Of a DNA stretch of 20,861 nucleotides, positions 7,351 to 15,145 are shown piece after piece (within the stretch, counting starts at the first letter, position 1; each line of letters starts with the position of its first letter). The DNA comes from Beijerinckiaceae bacterium (GTDB taxonomy: Bacteria > Pseudomonadota > Alphaproteobacteria > Rhizobiales > Beijerinckiaceae). Position numbers and translations under genes: made by a program. Location: assembly GCA_022702195.1 (NCBI GenBank), contig JAKONB010000244.1, positions 1 through 20,861 on the forward strand, in the 5' to 3' direction. The notes under the pieces were generated by a model. That model was not told where the DNA came from. It made no database searches and was given only the letters and a program-made list of their open reading frames with translations.

Positions 7351-9441
7351 GCCCGACGGGGGCCGGCCGAGCATCTCCGCCACGTCGAGCACGTCGAGGA
7401 GATCGCGCTGCCGGGTCGTCCCGCCATGCGCGACCACGAGCAGCCGATCGGAGGCCGCCGCGAGGGGGTTCATCCGCAGGTTCGTGGCGAGCGACCCACC
7501 ATCGATGAGGACGAGGTCGAACTCGGTCCGCGCCCCGTGCAGGACACGCTCGATGTTCGTCCGGTCGAGGCTGGCGCGCGACAGGCGGGTGGGATCGCCC
7601 AGGTGCAGGAGGCGCGCGCCGCTGGACGGATCGTGGACGATCGCCTTGCCGAGCGGGGGCGCCCCGGCCAGAACCTCTGTGAGACCCGCGCCGCGACGGC
7701 CGCCCGGAGCGACGGCTTCGAGATCGGCCTCGACGATGAGCACGCGCTCGCCGCGTGTCACCGCCACGGCGGCGAGAAGCCGGACCGTGGAGCGGCGATC
7801 GCCGGCATCCTTCGCGCCGGCGGTGACGAACACGCAGAGGCCGAGCTGCGGCACCCGGCTCTCGCCGTGAAGCCCGCCCAGCCGGTCGAGGGCGAGCGCC
7901 GCCGCCACGCAGGCCGACCGTTCGGTTTTCGGCCCCAGGATCGGCAGGCCGGCCAGGACCGGCGCCTGCCCCACGCGCTCCATCTGCCGGCGGGACAGGA
8001 TGGTCGGCTCCAGATATTCCCGCACGAAGGCGATTCCGGCGCCGAGGCCGAGGCCACTGATGAGGCCGCCGACGATCAGCGGCACCACCAGCGGCCAGCT
8101 GCGGTCCAGCGGCGGGCGGGCCTGGCTGATGATCCGCGCATTGGTGGCGTCGATGCCGGCCTGCTCCTTGATCTCGCGGGCGCGGGTGAGGAAATTGCCG
8201 TAGACCGCGCGGCTGGTATCCACCTCGCGCTCCAATTCGCGCAGGCGCACACCGGCCTCGCTGGTGACGACGCTGTCGCGCTTCAGGCTCTCCAGGGCCG
8301 CCGTCAGGGCCGTTTCGTTGGCGAGCGCGCGCTGGTACTCGGTTTCCGCCGATTTTGCGATCCGGTTGAGTTCGCTCTCGATCAGGCGGCGGACCTCCTG
8401 TTTCTGGGTGCGGACTGCCTCGATGAAGGGGTGACGTGCGCCGAGCTGCGTGCGTAGGTCCGCCTCCTTGCTGGCGAGTTCCGCGAATTGCGAGCGCAGG
8501 CGCTCGACCACGCTGGACTGGATCGCCTCCGGTGTCGCGTCCGGCCCGAAGGCGGTGCCGCGCGCATCCTTGATCTGCTGGAGGCGCGTGCGCGCCTCGG
8601 CGGTGCGGGCGCGGGCGGCGACGATGCGGTTGTTGCTCTCGGTGAGCTGCTGCTCGCCGACGAGCCGTCCGCCGGACGAGATCAGGCCGTTGGCGGCCTT
8701 GAAGGTCTCGACCCGGTTCTCCGCCTGGTTCACCTGCTGGCGCAGATCGTCGAGCTTGGCGCGCAGGGCCGCCGAGGCGCGATTGGCCGCCTCGGCCCGG
8801 GCGGCGGATTGGTCCTGGAGATAGGCCTCCGCGATGGCGTTGGCGATGCGGGCCGCCTTGTCCGGGTCGTTGGCCGTGAACACCACGTCGACCACGAAGA
8901 CCTTGTCGGCGCGCTTCACCGCCAGCTTGCGCCGCATGGCGCGCACGGCCCGGGCCTCGGGGCTGCCCCCGTCCTGAGCGGCGCTCATCCCGCCCAGGCC
9001 CGGGATCGCCGCCATTATCCGGCGGAGCAGGCCGGCTTCGGTCCCGCCGAAATCCGGATCGGCGAGGAGATTGGCCGTGATGGCGGCGCGGGTCAGCACC
9101 GAATCCGACTCGATGACCCGCGCCTGGCTCTCCACCTGGATGACGCCGCCATCGGGGGCCATGGCGATCGGATTGACATCGTTGGTGACGATCTGCTTGT
9201 CGCGCGGGTCGATCAGGATCTGGGCCGTGGCCGAGTAGACCGACGGGGCGAGGAGCCCGTAGGCCAGGGCGATGCCGCCCAGCAGCAGGGCGGTGCCGAT
9301 CAGCCAGGCGCGGCGGGCACCCAGGATGCGCCACAGGTCGCCGATCTCCGCGCTGGTATCGGCGGGCGTCCGGGCCGGGCGCAGGCGCTCGAGGCGATCG
9401 GTCCAGGGCGGCGCCATGAGATGCATATCGATCTGTGACAT
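7321..9441 (-). CDS. Wzz/Wzc-like polysaccharide co-polymerase with degenerate ATPase domain
   Basis: This 706-residue protein has the polysaccharide co-polymerase layout. A short cytoplasmic N-terminus is followed by a first membrane helix (about 46-65), a periplasmic Wzz region with long Ala/Glu/Arg/Gln-rich coiled coils (about 210-430), a proline-rich PPLDRSWP, a second helix (about 450-472), and a cytoplasmic Rossmann domain (530-706). Walker B is present (DLVLIDGG, 642-649) and Walker A' is recognisable (VLIVEADLE, 567-575). The expected Walker A loop reads TAGAKDAGDRRST (540-552), without the GKS/T lysine, and no C-terminal tyrosine cluster exists. It is probably not an autokinase but a structural chain-length regulator. 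GGAGA close upstream supports ATG 9441 over a Met 50 codons earlier. The stop overlaps the polymerase start (ATGA). Confidence 0.88.
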   Translation of the reverse strand: MSQIDMHLMAPPWTDRLERLRPARTPADTSAEIGDLWRILGARRAWLIGTALLLGGIALAYGLLAPSVYSATAQILIDPRDKQIVTNDVNPIAMAPDGGVIQVESQARVIESDSVLTRAAITANLLADPDFGGTEAGLLRRIMAAIPGLGGMSAAQDGGSPEARAVRAMRRKLAVKRADKVFVVDVVFTANDPDKAARIANAIAEAYLQDQSAARAEAANRASAALRAKLDDLRQQVNQAENRVETFKAANGLISSGGRLVGEQQLTESNNRIVAARARTAEARTRLQQIKDARGTAFGPDATPEAIQSSVVERLRSQFAELASKEADLRTQLGARHPFIEAVRTQKQEVRRLIESELNRIAKSAETEYQRALANETALTAALESLKRDSVVTSEAGVRLRELEREVDTSRAVYGNFLTRAREIKEQAGIDATNARIISQARPPLDRSWPLVVPLIVGGLISGLGLGAGIAFVREYLEPTILSRRQMERVGQAPVLAGLPILGPKTERSACVAAALALDRLGGLHGESRVPQLGLCVFVTAGAKDAGDRRSTVRLLAAVAVTRGERVLIVEADLEAVAPGGRRGAGLTEVLAGAPPLGKAIVHDPSSGARLLHLGDPTRLSRASLDRTNIERVLHGARTEFDLVLIDGGSLATNLRMNPLAAASDRLLVVAHGGTTRQRDLLDVLDVAEMLGRPPSGAILVGAPAA

Positions 9442-9780
9442 CGCTCTCCACGAGCCGTGCGCCCGGGGGCTTCGGAATCTCTCGGCCGATCTAAGCCCGC
9501 CACTTCCTGCGGATTTCCGAACGGAACGCGCCCCGGACCCCGCTGGGGCGGAATGCCGGTGAACAGGGTTAGCGAACGGTTTCGGACGCAATCCGGTCTG
9601 TCCCTCTCGGATGATGGACTTGCTCGGCTCGCGCGGCGCGCGGGCTGGCCGATACGGCGTTCGTCGTCCTTGGGCGGAGGCCGTTTCCCTCGGGATTGCG
9701 CGCCGATGAAGGCTTTCTCAATCACCGCCGGTCTAGGACGACAGGAGATCGGACGGGACAGAGCGGGGATCGGGATCACC
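9442..9780. other. divergent intergenic region with a GC-rich hairpin, no gene
   Basis: This 339-nt stretch separates the leftward co-polymerase from the rightward GINT1-like gene and must hold both promoters, but no convincing -35/-10 pair was found. A stem of 8 pairs (one G-U) with loop GGC lies at 9627-9645, and cgcccc/ggggcg arms lie near 9527-9550. The rightward frame is open from 9457, but its first ~108 codons are low-complexity Arg/Gly/Ser without family resemblance, so I treat them as untranslated leader. Confidence 0.5.
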
Positions 9781-11295
9781 ATGCGCCTGCGACTGCGCCT
9801 CGACGGACGCAACCCGCGTCGCTGGCATCTCCGCCTGGCCGAGCGCGCCGCCGCGTTGCCGGGCGTCAGCGTCGAGATCGACCGCAGGCCGGGTCCGGGG
9901 GGGCTGCCCGACAACGCCGCCCTGCTGTTCCGCCTCGAGGCCCTGGTGGGGCGGCGTCCCCTCGACGGGCTCTCGAGCCCGGTGCCGGCCTCGGCCCTCG
10001 GGGAATTCCCGGAGGCATCGTCGGGCCGTCCCGACCTCGTCCTGGACCTGTGCGGCGACGTGCCGGCCGGGGCCGGAATCTGGCACCTCGCCTTCGACGG
10101 CCATGCGGGCGAAGCCGCCCTCCTGACCTCGCTCCTCGCCGGGCGGTCGCCGCTGGCGACCCTCGGAGCAGGGGATCGCGTGGTGGCGGCGGGCCGGTTC
10201 GGCACCGAGGCCGGCGGCGTCGCCCTGACGGCCTTCGAGGATTCCCTGGCGCGCGCGACGACTTTGATCCTCGCCGCCCTCGCCGGAACGGGGCCGCGCC
10301 TCGCCGAATCCGAGATCGCGGCCGCCGAAGGACCCGTGCCGACGGGGCTCGGCGTCGCTGCCCTGGGCAAACGCGCCACGCGGATGCTGGCCTGGTCGAT
10401 CCTCCGGCGCCTCTACCATCTCTGCTACCGCGCGCCGCATTGGCGGGTCGGCTGGCGCCATCTCGCGGGGCCGGACCTCGTCAACCTGCGCGCCCATCCG
10501 GCTTCCGGCTGGCACGACCTGCCGGATGACGGCCATCGCTTCTACGCCGATCCGTTCCCCATCGACCATGCGGGCGGCACGATGCTGTTCGTGGAGGATT
10601 ATCCGCACGCCACCGGCAAGGCGATCCTGTCGGCGGTGGCGTTCGGCCCGGACGGCCCCATGGGCACCCCCGTTCCGGTGCTGGAGGAGCCCTATCACCT
10701 CTCCTACCCGTTCGTGTTCGCGCGCGAGGGGGCGTTCTGGATGATTCCCGAGAGCTGCGCCAACGGCACGGTCGATCTCTACCGGGCTCAGGCGTTTCCG
10801 GGCGGATGGGTGAAGGAGGCGACGTTGCTCTCCGGGATCACCGCCAGCGACACCACGCTCGTCGAGCATGACGGGCGCTGGTGGATGTTCGCGACCCTGC
10901 GCGACGCCCCGGCCACCATCGGCGCCGAGCACGGCATCGGCTCGTACTCGGACGCGCTGCACCTCTGGTCGGCCCCGGATTTCCGCGGCCCCTGGACGCC
11001 GCACCCGGCCAATCCGGTCCTCATCGACATCGCATCCGCCCGGCCGGCGGGGCGGATCGTCCGGCGCGGCGATCGGCTGATCCGCCCGGTCCAGGATTGC
11101 CGGGGCGGCTACGGCGAGGCCCTGGCCCTGGCGCGGATCGACCGCCTCGACGCGGAGGGCTACGCGCAGACGGTGGAGACCATCCTGCGGGCCGGACCCC
11201 TGTGGCCGGGCAAGCGCCTCCACACCCTGAACCGCAGCGCGGAGTTCGAGTTCATCGACGGCTCGGCGCGGGCGCCGCGCTTTCGCGGCCGCTGA
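9781..11295 (+). CDS. two-part protein with GINT1-like (glucosamine inositolphosphorylceramide transferase) domain
   Basis: This 504-residue protein is soluble, with no clear signal peptide. Residues 1-180 form an alpha/beta segment (RPDLVLDLCGDVP, GIWHLAFDG) that may be related to formyltransferase-like folds. Residues 230-495 carry the pattern of the GINT1 N-terminal/beta-propeller family: FYADPFPI (254-261), LFVEDYPH, LEEPYHLSYPFVF (301-313), WMIPESCANGTVDLYR (320-335), RWWMFAT (366-372), ARPAGR (420-425), RPVQDCRGGYGEAL (435-448) and LHTLNRSAEFEFID (480-493). In plants such proteins glycosylate sphingolipids; bacterial relatives sit in surface-glycan loci with unproved activity. ATG 9781 is chosen because GGGAT lies 7 nt upstream and homologous-looking sequence begins there; ATG 9706 would add 25 residues. 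It ends 15 nt from the convergent FAD gene. Confidence 0.75.
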   Translation: MRLRLRLDGRNPRRWHLRLAERAAALPGVSVEIDRRPGPGGLPDNAALLFRLEALVGRRPLDGLSSPVPASALGEFPEASSGRPDLVLDLCGDVPAGAGIWHLAFDGHAGEAALLTSLLAGRSPLATLGAGDRVVAAGRFGTEAGGVALTAFEDSLARATTLILAALAGTGPRLAESEIAAAEGPVPTGLGVAALGKRATRMLAWSILRRLYHLCYRAPHWRVGWRHLAGPDLVNLRAHPASGWHDLPDDGHRFYADPFPIDHAGGTMLFVEDYPHATGKAILSAVAFGPDGPMGTPVPVLEEPYHLSYPFVFAREGAFWMIPESCANGTVDLYRAQAFPGGWVKEATLLSGITASDTTLVEHDGRWWMFATLRDAPATIGAEHGIGSYSDALHLWSAPDFRGPWTPHPANPVLIDIASARPAGRIVRRGDRLIRPVQDCRGGYGEALALARIDRLDAEGYAQTVETILRAGPLWPGKRLHTLNRSAEFEFIDGSARAPRFRGR

Positions 11296-11310
11296 CGCGC
11301 CGCTGGCCGG

Positions 11311-12501
11311 TCAGGCCGATTTGGCCGAGGGCTCTGCCGTGTCGGGATGCGCGGGGGACGCGCGCCGCCCCTCCAGCCGGTGGACGGCATGGAGGACGTG
11401 ACGGCCCGCGAAGTTGCGCCAGCGGCGCATCGTCCAGGTCGGCCCGTTCTGCACCGCCAGGGCCCGTGCATAGAGGCTCGCCCGGATGCACTGCGTATCG
11501 GACGCGGTCTTGACCGGATCGTCGTAGAAGGCGCCGATCTTGTCCGCCCCCATGCCGGGCGTCGCCAGCCAATGCGGCAGGTGGAGACGGAAGCGCTCCA
11601 CGTCGGTGAGCACCTTGCCGATCCCGGTTCCCGGAATCGGACAGGGCGACAGGAACGAGTCCCCGAGCAGGACGACGCCATCGCGGCGATAATCCTCCGC
11701 CTGCACGAGGTCGACGGGCCGCATCTCCACGGGGCCGGCGACGGTCAGGTCGGGGCAGTAGCGCGCGAGGCCCGGCAGGGCGGCCCGCAGGCCCCCCTCC
11801 GGATCGGCACGGAACGCCTTGACCCAGGGATCGGCGGGGTCGTGGTAGACGAACAGATTGCCCCGCATGGTCCCGCCGATGGGGAACAACGTCACATAGG
11901 CGATGCGCGACCCGAACGCGTCCCCGTACAGGGTCAGGGACGGAAACGGGAATGCCGGGACCGGGGCGGCGAGGTCGAAGCCGAGCGACACCGAGTGCTT
12001 CGCGCTGAACACCCGCTTGGCGATGCCGACCTTTCGACGCAGCACGTCACCCAATCCCGTGGTGAGCACGACGAGGCGCGCTTCCAGCCGACGGCCGTCG
12101 GACAGGACGACATGTTGCAGGTCCGGCCCGGTTTCGATCTCGGCGACGCGGCCGATGGTCAGTGGGGTCGATTCCGGCAATGCGGTGCGCAGGCCGTTCA
12201 CCAGATCCGCGTAATGCAGTCCGTATTCCCGTGCCGGGACGCGGGTGAGGAGGCGCTGGAACCGCGCGATCCACACCGTGTCGACGGCGGTCGCCACCGC
12301 TCGCGCCTGCGGGCCGAGGCCGAGACCGTCGAACTGCACCATCTGCGTCTCGCCGAGTTTCTCGGCGCGGAAATCGTGCGGATAGACGGCGTGGGTATCC
12401 AGGATCGCGACCCGGTACCCGTCGGCCGCGAGGGCGCAGGCCGCGCTGGTGCCGGCGAGGCCCGCTCCGATGACGATCACGTCGTGTCGGTCGTCACGCA
12501 T
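11311..12501 (-). CDS. FAD-dependent oxidoreductase (monooxygenase/reductase-like)
   Basis: This 396-residue protein begins with a Rossmann dinucleotide fold, VIVIGAGLAGTSAACALAADG with GxGxxG at 12-17 and an acidic end-of-strand residue (LDT near 34). Near 277-297 is the second flavin motif, VLLGDSFLSPCPIPGTGIG, in which Asp281 should contact the FAD ribityl chain. This is the layout of the PHBH-like FAD_binding_3 superfamily (monooxygenases, halogenases, geranylgeranyl reductases). The substrate is not predictable. GGAG 7 nt upstream supports ATG 12501, although the frame is open to 12684. The stop lies 15 nt from the convergent GINT1-like gene. The SDR gene upstream on the same strand is 296 nt away, so shared transcription is possible but unproved. 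Confidence 0.83.
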   Translation of the reverse strand: MRDDRHDVIVIGAGLAGTSAACALAADGYRVAILDTHAVYPHDFRAEKLGETQMVQFDGLGLGPQARAVATAVDTVWIARFQRLLTRVPAREYGLHYADLVNGLRTALPESTPLTIGRVAEIETGPDLQHVVLSDGRRLEARLVVLTTGLGDVLRRKVGIAKRVFSAKHSVSLGFDLAAPVPAFPFPSLTLYGDAFGSRIAYVTLFPIGGTMRGNLFVYHDPADPWVKAFRADPEGGLRAALPGLARYCPDLTVAGPVEMRPVDLVQAEDYRRDGVVLLGDSFLSPCPIPGTGIGKVLTDVERFRLHLPHWLATPGMGADKIGAFYDDPVKTASDTQCIRASLYARALAVQNGPTWTMRRWRNFAGRHVLHAVHRLEGRRASPAHPDTAEPSAKSA

Positions 12502-12797
12502 CTTCAATCTCCGAGACGCTACGAATCGAAGGCGGAGGTCGCTGGTCCCAGATCGACACGTCCGGTGCGCCGGATGATCCGCGCCTCGTCCGATCCGCAG
12601 GAATCCTGCCAGCACCTGCGTTCGAAAGCGATGGGATCCAAGCTCGATCCGTGATCCTAGCAGCCTCGCGGGGGCATGCGCCACCGCTCCGGCCGCGATG
12701 GCGAAGCGATTCTCGGGCGCGCGGTGAAGATCCGCTTAACGGGAGGGTCGTCGGCGGCGGTTCGGCGCCGAGGCCATCGCGCGGACGACGAACGGGG
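12502..12797. other. spacer between SDR and FAD genes, no gene seen
   Basis: This 296-nt leftward spacer follows the SDR stop and precedes the FAD gene start. It contains GC-rich sequence with several GGATC/GATCC units (around 12600-12655) but no long inverted repeat, T tract or clear promoter by eye. An open frame crosses it upstream of ATG 12501, but its amino-acid composition (Arg/Gly/Ser/His) is that of non-coding GC-rich sequence. Confidence 0.45.
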
Positions 12798-13952
12798 TCA
12801 GGCGCTCACCGTCATCGGCTGGCCGATGGCGGGGGTCGGCGTCGCGAACATCTCCATGTCGTCGGCGAACTGGTCGATGATCTCGCTGGCCCCGTCGAGA
12901 CAGGTGGCGAGATACTCGGGCAGGGAGGGCGGGGGGGCGAAGCCCTCGGCCAGCAACCGGTCGTTGGCGAAGGTGAGATCGAGGGCGCAGAACGCATAAT
13001 AGGCGCGGGTGGCCCGCAGCATCACCTGCTTGAGCGCGCCGTCGAGGCCGAAGACTTCGGCGAAGCGCTTGCGCAGGCTGGCGCGGTCGGCGAGATCGAA
13101 CCGCGTGAAGGCTCGCACGCCGTCGCTGGGCTCGGCCGCCTCGAAAGCCTGGATCAGGTCGCGCCACCGGGTGCTGGAGCGTTCGCCGCCCGAGATGTGG
13201 TAGAGCCGGTGCTTCAGATCGGGTTTGACCAGCAGGCCGTGCAGGGTCTCGGCGACCCAGTCGGCCGGAACGATGTCCACAGCGCTGTCGGGACCGCACG
13301 GCTTCATCCGCAGCCGGTCCGCCGCCCGGATCACCCAGAGGATGCTCGAGCTCGGGGCGGCGCCGAGCTTGGAATGCCCGACCACGATGGAGGGCCGGGC
13401 GACCACGATGGGCAGATCGGCGAATTGCTCGGCCAGCGACGTCTCGGCGGCGGCCTTCGACAGCGTATAGGCGACGAGATGCTTGGCCGACGGGTGCGGA
13501 TAGGCCTCCTCCCGCACGAGGCTCGGCGCCTCGGCGCCGCAGATCATCGCGGTCCCGACATGGAGGAACCGCTTCAGGTGCGGCATGGCCCGGGCGCGGC
13601 GGGCCAGCGCCAGGGTGCCGTCGTGATTGGTGCGGTGAATCCGCTCGTCCCCCCACCAGGAGGTGTCGGCCGCGAGGTGGAGCACGTGCGTCACGTCGTG
13701 AAGGCGCGGGTCCATGTCGAGGTCGGCGCGGGTGAAATCGCCGGGGACGATCTCGACCTTACGGGCGAGGCGCTGGGCCGTGAACGGATCGGTGAAGCGT
13801 GCCAGCCGCGCGGCGACGCGCTGGCGGCCCTGATCGACGGAGGCACACCGCACCAAGCAGATCCATTGCGCGGCGTCGTCCCGCTCAAGCGCCTGATGCA
13901 GGACCGCGCCGCCGATCAGGCCGGTCGCGCCCGTGAGTAGAATACGCTGCAC
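12798..13952 (-). CDS. extended SDR, acyl/thioester-reductase-like (NAD_binding_4 type)
   Basis: This 384-residue protein starts with RILLTGATGLIGGAVLHQAL, where TGATGLIGG (7-15) is the NAD(P)-binding glycine motif of extended short-chain dehydrogenases. It continues with VLHLAADTSWWGD (90-102), HVGTAM (131-136), the catalytic Y162-x3-K166 in AYTLSKAAAE, and ARPSIVVG (185-192). This arrangement matches thioester-reductase and fatty-acyl-CoA-reductase-like proteins, which reduce an activated acyl group to aldehyde or alcohol. The length suits a stand-alone reductase without adenylation domain. The start is GTG 13952, preceded 7 nt upstream by a near-perfect GGGGGAGG. The acyl-CoA synthetase at 16749-18380 could supply substrate, but that link is only proximity. 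Other extended SDRs, such as sugar epimerases, are less likely given the shape of the conserved blocks. Confidence 0.82.
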   Translation of the reverse strand: MQRILLTGATGLIGGAVLHQALERDDAAQWICLVRCASVDQGRQRVAARLARFTDPFTAQRLARKVEIVPGDFTRADLDMDPRLHDVTHVLHLAADTSWWGDERIHRTNHDGTLALARRARAMPHLKRFLHVGTAMICGAEAPSLVREEAYPHPSAKHLVAYTLSKAAAETSLAEQFADLPIVVARPSIVVGHSKLGAAPSSSILWVIRAADRLRMKPCGPDSAVDIVPADWVAETLHGLLVKPDLKHRLYHISGGERSSTRWRDLIQAFEAAEPSDGVRAFTRFDLADRASLRKRFAEVFGLDGALKQVMLRATRAYYAFCALDLTFANDRLLAEGFAPPPSLPEYLATCLDGASEIIDQFADDMEMFATPTPAIGQPMTVSA

Positions 13953-14043
13953 GCTGTTGCCTCCCCCAGTGCGGAGAGCATGTGCCAGACAAAGTCAGAA
14001 ATAATCCGTGAGAAAATGATCTCGTGCGCCAATCCGGCGACTT

Positions 14044-14059
14044 GTTGCATAAATACAAC
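14044..14059. promoter_or_regulatory. imperfect palindrome upstream of the SDR gene, possible operator
   Basis: The 16-mer GTTGCATAAATACAAC pairs 6 of 8 positions about its centre (GTTG..AT / AT..CAAC). It lies in an AT-rich patch (about 13990-14065) roughly 92 bases upstream of GTG 13952. Such symmetry suits a dimeric regulator near a promoter. No regulator gene is present in the window to pair it with, and the site is seen once. Confidence 0.28.
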
Positions 14060-14134
14060 TTTCAAGGGCGGCGGAGCGGCGCGGCGGGGATAATGTCCTG
14101 GCAGTAATTGCCTTATTTGCCCGGAATCCCGCGA

Positions 14135-14998
14135 TCAGGGGCCGGGGCGAAAGCTGTAGATGGCGCCCAGGCCGAATGACCATTGATCGACGGTGCCGAA
14201 TCGGCGGACGATCGGGCTCGCCGCGGCGCCGGCCACGAGGCGGTCGTAGCGCGTGAAGGCGAGGGTCTGCCAAGCGTCGGACCATTCGTAGGCGACGCTG
14301 CCCGCGAGCCCGACCGAGCGGGGGCCACCCCCCGTGCGATACGGGGGCAGGGCCGGGGCGATGGCCGCCAATCCGGTCGGGACGTCGAAGTCGAGGCGCA
14401 TGGACGCCGCGTCTCCGAGGGTCAGACGCGGGCCGACGCCGAGGGTGAAGCGACCGATGCGCCGAACGACGTCCGCTGCCAGCTTGGCGAGCACGCCGTC
14501 ATGGGCGCGCACGCCCTGGGTGATCTCGGCGCGCAGGCGCAAGGTTTCGGGGATGGCCCAGACTTCGCCGAACACGCCGAGGCCGACCGTCGCCGGAGCA
14601 TGCGGCAATTCGGTGAGGCGGCGATCGTCGCGGGCCGAGCGGCCCTCGCGAAAATCGAGGACCACGCCCGCCTGAACCGGGCCGTCGCCCACCAAGGCCG
14701 CGTCGAGCCCATCATCGGGCGCCCACCAATCCGGGGCCTCGTCGGCGCGCCGGAACGAGAGGTAGGGCAGCCCCCACAGGCCGGCCCGCCGGGCGCCCTG
14801 GAAGCGCGGCCCCGCCCCCGCCAGCCCACCGATGGACACCACGGTGTTGGGCTCGAAGAGGGTGGCGATGTCGTCTGCCCGGGCGTCCGCCGGAGCGGCT
14901 GCGCCGAGCGACAGGACGAGGAGGATCGCGAGGCGGTCGGGGCGATGCGACGGGGCCGGGTCTCTCTGCCCGGTCCCGCATTGGGTGCCGCTGTCCAT
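14135..14998 (-). CDS. MipA/OmpV-family outer-membrane protein
   Basis: This 287-residue protein has a cleavable signal: polar N-terminus, hydrophobic LAILLVLSLGAAAP (about 23-36), and ADARA-DD as the probable cleavage site near 41. The mature part alternates polar and hydrophobic residues, with features of MipA/OmpV barrels: ARRAGLWGLPYLSFRRAD near 69-86, FGEVWAIPETLRLRAEITQGVRAHDG near 143-168, and ending LGAIYSFRPGP. Proteins of this family sit in the outer membrane, some interacting with murein-synthesis machinery, others as scaffolds or porin-like barrels. ATG 14998 is the only reasonable start (GGAG about 10 nt upstream), giving an unusually long 20-residue n-region. It lies 21 nt downstream of the small gene at 15020-15145 and may be co-transcribed with it and the GT2 gene. 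A role in glycan export is not shown. Confidence 0.78.
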   Translation of the reverse strand: MDSGTQCGTGQRDPAPSHRPDRLAILLVLSLGAAAPADARADDIATLFEPNTVVSIGGLAGAGPRFQGARRAGLWGLPYLSFRRADEAPDWWAPDDGLDAALVGDGPVQAGVVLDFREGRSARDDRRLTELPHAPATVGLGVFGEVWAIPETLRLRAEITQGVRAHDGVLAKLAADVVRRIGRFTLGVGPRLTLGDAASMRLDFDVPTGLAAIAPALPPYRTGGGPRSVGLAGSVAYEWSDAWQTLAFTRYDRLVAGAAASPIVRRFGTVDQWSFGLGAIYSFRPGP

Positions 14999-15019
14999 GA
15001 CGATGGGCTCCGTCCGCGA

Positions 15020-15145
15020 TCAGAGGCGGGTGAGCACCGCATAGCAGGGCTTGATGGGAAAACAGCCCTCGGTGGACACGATGAACACCCATTTGAGCGG
15101 GGCGACGGACCGATCGCCCGGGACGACCGGATGCGGGCGTCTCAC
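15020..15145 (-). CDS. possible 41-residue protein coupled to the GT2 gene (GTGA overlap)
   Basis: The stop of the GT2 gene (TGA, 15144-15142) overlaps a GTG in another frame (15145-15143), giving the GTGA arrangement also used at 4822. The frame runs 42 codons to TGA at 15022-15020. After a polar start the peptide contains LKWVFIVSTEGCFPIKPCYA, which reads more like protein than the Arg/Gly-rich shadow frames nearby, and it has two cysteines five residues apart (GCFPIKPCY). No family is recognised. Coding for residues 23-32 lies inside an inverted repeat (AGGGCT at 15046-15051, AGCCCT at 15064-15069, plus CACCG/CGGTG outside). The protein-like patch could be chance in a short spacer. Confidence 0.33.
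   Translation of the reverse strand: MRRPHPVVPGDRSVAPLKWVFIVSTEGCFPIKPCYAVLTRL

Noticed and set aside
7325..9451. N-terminal part of the 1138-codon leftward frame extending the polymerase upstream
   Set aside because: The upstream ~700 codons are an out-of-frame shadow of the co-polymerase gene; only the part after ATG 7324 is membrane-protein-like.
11281..11325. CGGCC/GGCCG and CTGAC/GTCAG short symmetries between convergent stops as a bidirectional terminator
   Set aside because: Arms are only 5 bp, overlap each other, and lack T tracts.
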